This document shows, one piece after another, positions 49,001-61,000 of a stretch of 64,000 nucleotides of DNA (the stretch's first letter is position 1; each line of letters opens with the position of its first letter). Made by a program: the position numbers and the translations under genes. The DNA comes from Beta vulgaris subsp. vulgaris (lineage: Eukaryota; Streptophyta; Magnoliopsida; Caryophyllales; Amaranthaceae): positions 5,801,352 to 5,865,351 of the forward strand of contig NC_079203.1 of NCBI RefSeq assembly GCF_026745355.1, written 5' to 3'. The notes beneath the pieces are model-generated. The model was not told the DNA's origin, did not search any database, and saw only the letters and a list, made by a program, of their open reading frames with translations.

Positions 49001-52000
49001 TCTGGTAAATGGGAGGTATATTTCACTAAAATGTCATTAAAGTAGTCTCTCACAACTTCTTTTAGTAAGGTTATTTAATTTTTCTTGATTAAAAAATTGT
49101 TTTATGTGGTTCCTCACAATTTTTACAAATGTAAAATTGCAACAACTGTTGGATTATGTTATTGCATGTATACATGGTTTCTATATTTCCAGGAATCAAG
49201 AAACACTACCAACTGCTTAGTTGTTCATTTCAACATGTTACTCATCCATAGCTAGCTCGTTCATTTTGTCCAAATTATCTTTTAACCTCTTAGTTTTTTC
49301 CTTAAGTCATCCACTTGTCTTTGCCATTCTATTTGATTTTTCCTCTCCTTTTTTAAAAGTTACCCCCTTGCAACTTCCTCCTTTGTATATGTGTCGTATT
49401 CATGTTCAATTCTATGACAGGCACTTATCGAGACAACTGATCATGAAATATATGTGGCACTAACATGCTCGTACAATGAGAAATATGAGGGAGTCAAAGG
49501 TGCTGTTGGCACACAGCTTCTTGGTGAAAGAGCTAAAATTATTCTTGATGAGTTGCATGGATTGTCACTTTTGACACGTCGCCAATGTGTTGAGCATATT
49601 GGTATGTTATATATTTGTTATGTATCTTTTTGCCCAACTAGCTATGTTATTCTTTATAATGGGCGAATTTGTTCCCAGATATAGAAGTGGAGTATTGTTT
49701 CTACCATTTTTTGTCATTTCGGACATATTCCAGCCATTTACTCCCTCTAGTTCCCGATCAACTCAAGCTGTTACCTGAAGAAAACTTCCTACTTCCCCCC
49801 TCCCACCCTCACCAAAAATAAAATAAAAGAAATCAGAGCTGGGATGATATCATGATATGTAGCTAAAATCTAAATAATATATATTGCCACCATATGTTGG
49901 CCAGGTTTGAGCTGCTCTAGCTCAAATAATGGGATTATTTAGTATAATGACATGAGAGTGCAGTTGTCTGGTATCTGTCTATAAGATTCTTGAATATAAG
50001 ATGATAAATTTGGTTTGTTATTTGTTCCATCGTTTAAGATGAGCGCTGCGAAACTGATTCCTCTCCTCATCTTTCTAGGACAGTGCTTCCAACCTGTCAT
50101 GGATGGGCTAGAAAATGAAAGCTATCGAGTTGTAAGTCAATGTTTATTGTTTGCTTCCATTATCTGTGGTCTTTGCACCTTTTGTCTCAATGTTTTATGC
50201 ATCCATCATCCACACCTATTTTTGGTTTTAGGTTGGGGAGGCAGTGCTGAATGATTTCATTTTTGTCCACCTTGGTTCCAAGGACCACAAGTTCAATCTT
50301 CTAATGTAGGCCCGAATGTTTCTTATGTCTTGTTTTTTCTTCCTGCTTGTATCATTGGTAACATGATATTCGTTATAGATTCATGTTGCAGAAACTCTTT
50401 TCATTGGTAGATCAGACATCAGTTCCAGACAATCCAGATGCACTGCAAAATCAGGAAGTTTTGCAAGTTGGTCCATTGATCTCAGTTTATCTGAAGGTAT
50501 TACTTTTTAGTTAGCTCACAACAAAATTCATATTATTTTGTTGCAAATCTCTCCCTTTTCTCTTGGGACAAATGGGATAATCTTTCATCACATTGGGCCA
50601 ATGAATTGACACCAAAAGCTTGATGTCAGCTTGTATGGCATAAGCATTCATTTAGATATTATTGAAGGGGCTTTCATTTAGATAATAAGCCGATTTCATA
50701 GAAGTCCAATTTCTTACTGCTAAATGTACACGGGAATGTTCAACAATAAAAGATGTAAACCAATCCTGTCACTAACCTTACTTCGGCTCCGAGAAAAGTC
50801 GGGAAGGCAAAGTCCTTATCATGTACGTACCCCGACCTTAAGTTTGAAAAGCTGTTTCCTCGCGGCCGTAGAATTAATATTTGAGCTATGGGTCGATCCT
50901 GTCTCGTAGTTCGATTCTACTGCTTTAGAAAGTAGCATTCTTTCTTGCCATAGGGCCCTTTCTCCTTGAAATGTTGATGTATTAGGCATCCGAGTCTTCC
51001 TGTTGCAAGCAAACTTCTTCTTCACCATCACAGCCTTGCTGCTATGACTTCTTTTTTTTTTTTGTCATGGCATGGAGGGATACCGTTTTTTGTTGTACAA
51101 ATTGGATCAATTCATTGTAATGTGTCTTAGAACAGAAAATATGCAACAAGATTAGGGAAATTATATCATTTCTGTTTCATGGCATAGAGCCACACTTTTT
51201 TTTTTCCTTGTACAAATGGGGTTAGTTCATTGGAATAAAATCAGGAAATGGGAACCCTCATTACTACGCAAGCCATTCCCTTAGTACTGACATATCCATA
51301 AAGTTTATATAATGTAGGGACTGGAATGGACTTCATATCCAATCCTCCATGTATGGTGGGATTAGACAACCAGTTAAATTGCTGCTATAGCTGGTAAAAG
51401 TACAGATATGGATACTGTAGGTCCTACTTGGTGTAATTTCCAGTTTTTACGTTCTTGTTTTGGGAGTTCAAAAGGTTGTATGGTATAGGTTGATTAATGA
51501 AGTTAAAACTAGTCACACGTATATTAATCAGTAATCATAATAATTCTGAAATGTGCTACTTTTTCTGGTTTTACTTTGTTGAAATTTGTTTAAGTTTCCC
51601 AAATATATGTATAGTGAAAAGTCTCAAAGTTTTTAGTTATTTGAATTGTTTCATCTATGATTGATGATTAAGCAATAACTTCAAATAAGTCATCTACAAC
51701 TACATCAGCAACAACCTTGGTAGTGGTGGGGTTGTGTTTGGGGAAGTCCAAGTTTAGACTTTACATGACAATATCCTTTGTCAATCTCAAACTTGTTCCA
51801 TTATGAAGCAAAATGAGACATCTAAATTATTGGAACAGAAATTAGAACTATGCCATTACTTTACATATTGTGTTTTGACAAATCCTGTCATAGAGTGCTG
51901 CGTTAAGATCATGTCCTTCTTGCCATGCTAATGAGAGATTAGTGTTGTCTCGGGAATTCCAACAATGAGAAGAAGATCTTAAAAAAAAGAGTTGGTGTAT

Positions 52001-55000
52001 AAAAGATAGCTTAACTCATAAGGGTTGTTTCATGCTAAGCACAACAAAATGAAGAGGAATTTTGATGAATGAAATGGTGACTCGCTTACTGGATGGATTG
52101 GACTTTGGTGTTTTTTCTAATTTGTTTGCACTAGTTGATTAGAGTCTATAAACAATATCGATTTAACTTTTTGAAACTTAAGTGAGTAATTACGTAATTG
52201 ATGGAAATTGTTACTATGTCCGTATTCCGTTCCACAACAGTCTTGAGACTTATTGTGACACTAACACATAGTTTTAGATGATAAGTTGTCTGGCTATGAA
52301 TTGATGTTTCATCCAAGACGTAGATGTGATAAGGATATATTGAAATGTTTTTCATTGAAGGGGAGAGTATGGGTCCCTTTCTTTTACTGGAGGGGAGAGT
52401 GAGGGTGTTAAACTATGCAAATTGTGGATCAAAGTGGGGGAGAGGTATATTAACGGGGTCTTTCCTAAAATGGAACTGTAAAGATTATTCTGGGATGCAT
52501 GAAAAAGGAAAATGTAAAGACTTTTTTGGACAGTCAAAGTTTAAAAAACAATATATCAAATATACAGCCCTATCACATTGTGATAAGTTTGGTCATATGC
52601 TCATATTATGTTATTAGAATATTGTTTGGCTTTCTCTTGTGAAGCTTTAAGTTCCATTTTTTGAGTTTTTTTTTGTATAGCTGGGGTTAAGGTTTATTAT
52701 TTGAGCATTATTCTAGTTAATCCTTGATTTTGTAGATAGAATGCTCCATGGTAGCATGAGGGCTTGAGATTTTGTCATTAGCCTTCCTTTTGTAAATGGG
52801 TGGCACCCCCTTGGTGTCTTTTAGTCTAATACTAAGTTACTTTACAATAAAGAAAAGAATATTGTTTAGACTAACAATATATTAGGCAACACCTTTTTCC
52901 TGTCTATCTTATGAACTTATCTATTATTCATGTATGACATTAGCTTAAAACCATGGTGATTTTATTATGAGGAAAAAGTGATTTTAGGAAGGGAAAGAAA
53001 TTTCCTTTGCCATAATTGCATGATAGTAATGAAGCTTGAACGTATTCTATTTTCCCTGTTGTCCGATGAATGAATTCTCAATTAGATAGCTTAGCCTTGT
53101 TTTAGTGCTCTTGTCTTTTGGGTTTTCATAACTTTTAACGCCTTTATACATTCATGTTTCTTCCCAGGATAAACTACAGGACTGGCTCTATAGATCGAAG
53201 AAGATGCTGAATGATGAAATGAGCGAAAAAGGCGAAAAATTTGATCTTGGCAGTTGTATGTCGTGCTCTTTAACTATTTTCTCTTTGAAAAATCATCTAA
53301 TCTATCATTCTTCGTGTTAATGCACAACATTTTCAATCTGCTTTTCTGAGTCTTATGATATGTATCTAACATCTTACATTTAGTTTTCCTGATATATGCT
53401 GTAAAGTGTAAACCTTGCATGGGAAGTTAATAATTACCTTGCTTGTAAATTAATGATAAACTAGCTTGCTTTTTTTGATGTTTAAAAGCTACTCATGCGT
53501 TACTAAGTGGAACAAATTTCTTGATGATGTTCTGTACAAAATTCTATGGTCTGTTGCAGACCTAAAGAGCCTTCAAGATATGCCTCAAGGTATATGTGTA
53601 ATATGTAGGTGTAGTGATGAGATTCCCAACCACTTGTTCGTGTATTACATCTTATTCGCAAAAAAAAAAGAAGATATTTTTCTTTTAGCGCGGAATGAGT
53701 TTTACTTTTTGAGTGAGACACCTGGAGTTTCTGAGAGAAAAGATTTGGTTGGGGATAATTTTTCCTTCATAATATTCTTGTTTCCTAAAGCCTATTGATG
53801 GAGATAAAATGCGAAAATTCTTTGTGGCAAAATCTTAGGAATAGCTTTTGTTATTCTTGGCTGTGTTGTAGGCTTTAGCCAAGAGCGGCATACACCTTTG
53901 AGATGAGGCCTCAAAAGGGGATTCCTTGTTTCTTATTTAAAACTAGCTATTAGGTCCGACAGTGCTCCGGGTAAGAAAAAATCTCATTTATTAATATAAT
54001 ACTTTATAATAATAAAACTAAATACAACTTAATCTAGTGGTTAAAACTTTAGTATATGTACTTGAGGTCTCGGGATCAAACCCTATATTACACAATTTTT
54101 AAATTTTTTTATTGTGTATGGATTACATGAACTAAAACTCCCTAGGGAAGATATGCATTTTTTTCCATTCCATTAAAATATGTTAAGAGAAACTCATCAT
54201 TTAAAAGGTAAATATATAATAATCTGGTCACTCAAAACATAATTAAAAGTTAGTTGAGATGGTAAATGTGTCATATATAATTGAAAGAGGTCACAAGTTC
54301 AAATCTTGTTGCAAGCTAATTTTTCTTTTGTTAATTGACATGACTTGTCATTTGTGTACACATTGGATAATTCCTGGTAGAGTAACAAAGGTGCCACGTG
54401 GCGTGCATACGTTGCTTGGAGGTGCCACGTGGCGTGTATACATTTTCACGCACGCCTTTTAATATATTTGTATAGATTTTCTCATCAAAGCTTTGTCATT
54501 ATATAAAGAAGGGAAGTGACGAATATTTGGGCAATAAATATGTACAACACTATTCTTGCCCAAGATTCTCAGTAATATTTAATCTCTTTAGCAAGATCAA
54601 TATTGTACGTGGCCATGGGAATTAAATGCAATGCTATTTGGGAGATTAATTTCTAAGGATTGGAGCAAGAGGCTAATGTACCTAGAATTTATGCTCAGTT
54701 TAATTGATTAGATGCTGTAAGGGGTTCATGTTTTAGAGGGTACTTCCTATAGCCTTTTTCAGGTTAGTAAATGTTCTCGGGTCCTAAAATTATAAGAAGA
54801 CGGACATTCTCCTCCCTGCTATAGTAAACCATATTATATTCTTTCCTAGATGATCTCTCTTAACCTCATTAGACCAAATAAATTCTCTTTTTTTTGTTGT
54901 TGTTAATATGTGAGGAAGTGATAAACTCAAAAGACACCTAAGGTTGTCAATCATGACTTGTATAAATATAATAAAGGTGAACCAAAGGCAAAAAAAATCA

Positions 55001-58000
55001 TGTATTCGAGCTATCATGAACAATGTATCTACAAAATGGAGAAAAGACTAACACTTCAATGGTACGTGAGTCCAGCTATATGGAAGCCTGATCAAGTGGA
55101 AATAATTTTTTTATGATGGTAAGCTATTCCCAAACAAAAAAAATGTCTTTCATAGAATAAGGCTGAACCCTGCTCGTCCAAGATAAGGATATGGTAAGTA
55201 CCAAAGCAAAAGAACCCAAATACTGGAGGGTAAAAGATGACGATTCCTCCTTGAATAGAAATTACAATGGTGCAATAGATTACTTTCTTTCCTCCCTCCT
55301 ACCAAAATTTCAAATAGTTATGTTACTGATCAAAAACATCCTTCTTGGCCTGCGTTTTTTTTTCTTTATAAGACAAAAACAGTAAAGCGCCTTGTGGATA
55401 TGCAAGTTTGTGAAATATATTAATTTGTTTTTGTTACCTGTGCTCCGATATAATGCAGTAGGAGATGTCAAGAAGCTGTTAAACAAAACTTCTCCAACAC
55501 AAATTGGTACTGCTATGGAGAATCTGCTGAAAACCGGAAGATTGGCTACACAGTCAGGTCTTGACTTGCCACAGGTATCAAATACTAACCATACTTGCTC
55601 TCTTCCTCAATACTTGTAAATTGTCGATTTGATCTTGATGACTAGTCAGATGCGATTAACAGTTACATCCTTAGCTTAAAATAGTCATTGGATTATTGGA
55701 ATGTATTGGATATTGGTTGTTATGGGAAAACTGGAGCTTGTTCTGGATTCTAATGTTCTGGTTATTTTTTGGTGTTAGCCAGATTAGTTTTGTTTTTGGT
55801 CCAAGAAACCCAACAGATCTTAAGAGATTTAAGAAACCAATACATATTTGTTGAAACAGGGAGTTATGCTCTTTGTTGCCTGAATATCTTAGTGACACGT
55901 ATGGTAAGTTGTCAACATTGCATATTATTGAGGAATCATATTTGATATTTTCTGGATTTTAATGTTCTGGTTACTCTTTTGTGGTAGCCAAATTAGTTCT
56001 GTTTTTGGTCCAAGAAACCCAACAGGTCTTGTGAGATTTAAAAACTAATACATATTTGTTTAAACTTTAAACAGGGAGTTGATCTCATTTTAAATGTTAG
56101 TGAGACCACTGTTAAGTTGTCCACATTGCATATTATTGTGGAATATTTTTGATATTTTCTATCTGGACAAAGGACATTTTATTGAGTAATAATGTTGATG
56201 CATATCAATGTGTACAAGCCTCTGTCTTGGCTAGTCTCTTAAGAACATTACTTCTGCACAGGTACTTTGGCTCCTTCTAAATCCTCCAGTAGGGTAAAAA
56301 TATGAAGCATAAATAGTTTGCTTCAATATTGCAGCCTTTTTCAACATATATATCAGTTCCAATTTGTTGGGAAGAATTGGCTACTGAGCCGAAGGATTAT
56401 AGCCTGATAATATTTGCTAGAGGGACAGCTGATGCAAGCAAGTAATTGGAAGAAGCTTATATTAGCTTTGTGTTTGCAATTTTTATTCTTCATGACAATT
56501 TCTCATCTTCTTGGTCCACTTTATAGAGAAATTCTGTTGTTTAATGTGCTCTTTGAACTGTTGTCCTCTGTTTTTGCACAATGTCCTCTAGAATATGCAA
56601 TTTTTTAAAAATTTGAACTTTTCCCTTCTTTGACTTTGCTGGTCATAATTCTTTCAGTATGCTTCTTAACTAGCTCACAACTTCGATCATTTAATGTTAA
56701 TTTTCAATCAGAGAGCAGGCTTCGTGATTCAGGCTGATAGGATTAACTTCTTGCGGTTTCTTTCGAATTTTCGAGCTGTGCATCGAGGTGCTTCTCTTGC
56801 TGGGGCTCGTAATACTAGTGTGCGGAAGCTGCTTCCTGAGTAGGTGTTTCTCACAAAAAAATTGTGCTCTACAAATATGAATTCCAACTTATTGTTTTAC
56901 AATAACCCATATATGCAGGTCTTGGGGATTTCTTTGTCCTGTGCACACCCCTGATGGAGAGCCTTGTGGATTGTTAAATCATTTGACATGCACATGTAGT
57001 AAGTGATTATATTTTTGTTTTATATAGTAAATGATATTTTACAATCATGTTTTTTGAAGTTTTATAGCGTTAAAGTACCAAAAGCATTTGCTTAGCAGGG
57101 TTATCCTCTTGTTTATAGATATTATCTTTCTATGAAATAGAGAGGTTATTTGATAGGAATTAACGTAACAGATACACAGCATAGTGCAGGGTTTCTGTCC
57201 TGCTGTAAGTTAATAGTTCACATGTCAGAACGTCATTGCTGTAAATGGTAATTGCTTTGCGTATCGTCTTTATCTGAAAGGAGTTCAGTGATATTTCCTC
57301 AGTGGAATGTAATCCAGAGTTGAAAAGTATGGCAATAGTGAATTATATAGATTTTGTTCATATTTGATTGTTCTATGTTAGAAAACGAGATACTTGATTT
57401 TGGATGATAGATACATTGGTCTCAAGTGGCCAAGTCTAAACCCTCTGTATTGTAATCCAGAGTTAATCATGAATTGCATGAAAGACTTCTTGGCTTCTGT
57501 TCATACTTCATATCAATCTAAGCTAGAAAATGAGATAGTGCGCTTTAGATGATTGATGAAATCGTTCCAAGCCCTATTGCCCTAATCCTCTCCACTTTAA
57601 TTCAGAGTTGAACAAGAATTTCGAATTGACTAACTTTTGTTCATATATGATTAGTTTAAGCTAGAAAATGAGATGCTGGAATTTTTTTTTTTTCCTTATA
57701 GAGGGAATATGCCTAAAGTCCCAAGACTCCCAACTCTTTCAATGTGAGATTAATTTTCATAAGTGAAGAATATGGTGTATTAGCAGTAGCACTTAGAATT
57801 GCTGCTTCTCTACAACTGAAGTTAACTATGAAAAAAGGTAAAAGAACAAAAATCTGTGAACTATATCATATTCATAACTGGGTGATGAAAACCCATTGAA
57901 AGCATAGAATATTAAAGTTTAGATACTTGTACCAGAGTAGCAAATAGCCCAAAATGGGAGATAGAATTTGAATTCAGGAGACTGATCCATGTAGGAATAG

Positions 58001-61000
58001 TTGAAATGTTGTTCTTTGAAAAAATAATTTAATTGGTTTACTGCTAGGAATCAGATCACTTCTTGCAGTTCCCCACACAGAACAAGCAATCTAACAGATA
58101 ATCAAGAAGAAGATGAATCAAAGATGGACACAGAGATGAAAATAAGGTAACATGTGACTGAAATTGATAATATCAGCCATCAGGGTGATGTTTCACCAAT
58201 TATAGAAGCCTAATTAACTTCTAATAGGTCGGAGTCTCCCTCAGATGTGTTTCTCTCACTACTTTTCTGAATTTCCTCCCCTCAGAGATACCCTGCATGG
58301 TCTCCCACTAAAACTTTCTTGTTACTCCACCCATAACTAACTAGGTGATTTTTCATTGAGGCCCTTCCTAACTTAATTGTCAGTTTAGGCGCTGTTTCTT
58401 CTAGCATAGGTAAAAGTAGGGTGGTTTAGTGGATTGATTCGCTGCATGTACCCTGCATATTAATAGGTTTCTAATTGATGAAAAATGGTTTGGAACATGT
58501 GTACCGGTTCTAATTGCAACATCCAGGATAAACTCGAATTTACCACATTAGCTTTTAGTCTGTTACAAGCCTCAATCAAAGCCATAATGTTTGTTGTTCT
58601 ATCAGCATATATGTATCTAGTAACTTTAAACTAACAATTACAATGCAGCGAAAATAATAATATATGTTTAGATTTCGTAAAATAATTATATATGGTACTA
58701 TTTGGTATATTATTGTATTAACCATGTTCTGAACTCTTTAACTTCAAGAATGAAGTGGATTTTTTACCACTAGCTCGATCCCCTTGAATTGCAACTTAAT
58801 ATGTGCTAGTTGAGTATATGTCACCTTTTTGACATTATGACTGTTACTGCAATCATGACTGCAGACTTTCATCTATAGGTATATAGGAATATCCAGTGCT
58901 TACCCATGAAAGAGCATATTATCATTTGTTATTTGTAGGCTGTGTAGATTTAAGACACTTGTGTCTGGCCGCTCTTCTGATGGATCTTTATTTTTGTATA
59001 TGGGATTTTGGGAGTGATGGGGACAATATTTTTTCCTCATATTTCAACAGCTCTTGATTCTTAAATTCTTGGGATGTATGGGGGAAGCTTCAGGTGTGTG
59101 CTTGTTCATTTTTTTGTTTTTAATTTTCTGAAAAGAACTACTGTTTTTGTTCCCATTCTTCAGGAATAACTTCCTTCTTTGACCCACAAGGAGTAATCAA
59201 AGACTTCTTCACTATGAGACTGTCCATCATCAAAATCTTGGTGAAGATGGGAATGAAACCCTCATTACCAAAGCTTGCTCAAGCTGGTCCTCCTGAAGTT
59301 CTTTCTGTTCTGCTTGATGGTGAAGTAATTGGGACCATACCATCTGGTCAAGTTGAGGAACTCGTCAAACACTTACGGAGATTAAAGTTGTCAGCTGCTA
59401 CTGTGGTTCGTTTTCGGTCATCTGTATTAATTCCCGAAGCTTGCTTGCATCATAATGTTCTTTTCTCTAAAATTGTAGGTTCCTAATGATCTGGAAGTGG
59501 GTTATGTTCCTTTGAGTTTTGGTGGCGCTTATCCTGGATTGTTCCTTTTTACAAATCCATCAAGGTTCATTCGTCCAGTTAAAAATATTTCCATTCCTCC
59601 TGAGGATAGCAATAATATTGAACTACTTGGCCCATTTGAACAGGTAAGTATTGCCTTTATCCCTCAGATGCACTTGCTTGAATGCAGCCACATCATCTAT
59701 GTCATAAGACTGCCTTCTGTGACTGAACATGGGCTTGGTGCTCCCTTTATGTTTTCAAAGGTATATATGGAAATTAGATGTCCTGATGGTGGAGATGGAG
59801 GGAGGGGAGAAAAATTTCCTGCAACCCATGAGGAAATACATCCGACTGGAATATTAAGTGTTGTTGCTAATCTTACACCTTGGTCTAATCACAATCAGAG
59901 TCCGCGTAATATGTACCAATGTCAGGTTTGTTCTAAAACATTTTGGACCCCCCCCCCCCTTTCCCGAAATATCGCCTGTTCACTACTTGCTCATCTCCTG
60001 GAATTGTATATGTGCATTAAAGTTCTCAATATTTGCTGAAGTGTAGATGGCAAAACAAACTATGGCCTTTTCTTCACAATCAATAAAGTTCCGTACAGAT
60101 CAAAAATCATATCATCTTCAGGTTTGTTCTTGTATTCTTTTTAGTTCTATTTGCAAGCTTTTGTATGGTACTGCTATAGCTTGTCATCAAGGAGGATTGA
60201 GTTTGATGCATATCAATTATTTGATACAAATTGTAGTTCATACCCTATCAAACACTTGAGTTAATTTATAACTTGATTAATGCATGCTTTTTATTTCATT
60301 CACTAATGCTTGTTAAAGTTGTGTAGATGCCACTCAATCCTTTTATGGAATATAACTATGTGGCTTGTTGCTTGTATATATCTGTGAATTATTGTTGTGC
60401 CTTGTAAGATAGCTATTTCCAGTCCGATCCATGTCACATAAAACTAATTAGAATGCTGAAAGAGCTTATAGTATTTATGTCACAACCTCTTGTAAAGGGA
60501 AATTAAATTGGTATTGGAAAAGTAGAGTTTGCTGTTAATATTAATAGTTTTACAAGATAATACACTAATGGAGATCATGTTAGGGTTCTTAACGGAAATT
60601 TCCATAACCTAGTAGTCATCAGGCATTAATAGCTGACTAGCTTTGTACCTCAGCATATTTTAATTACCATAAGAGATCTCTTTGCCTCGCTAAGGTGTTT
60701 ACACGCTTGTTTTTGCACATTTTGGGACTAGCAATTCGACTACTAACATATACTTCCTTCATTATGAATTAAGTGAAACACATCTCTCAAAAGCTCCCAC
60801 ATAAAAAAGAGAAGTCTTTCAGTTATTTCAGAATGAAGTATATCTCAGCTATCTTAGGCTCATATTATTATTATATCAACTTAAGTCTGATCAACTTTTG
60901 TGGTGTCGGAAAGTATATACTCTACTATAGGATAATCTAATACAGCGAATACTCCAATTGTCCCTTAAGGATTTCACACTTCCCTAATTTAGGTTTTCCC

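Noticed and set aside
53466..53798. Possible extra exon of the Pol I gene ([12 protein letters not shown] after a CAG)
   Set aside because: It resembles the LxDVKKL segment only superficially. The true continuation is at 55459 ([10 protein letters not shown]), which fits phase and family sequence. The surrounding frame is not conserved.
59403..59405. Alternative donor at 59403 for exon 17
   Set aside because: It would give ATVPNDLE, one residue shorter. Ending at 59405 gives ATVVPNDLE, which fits the family better. Both keep frame, so this is a preference only.
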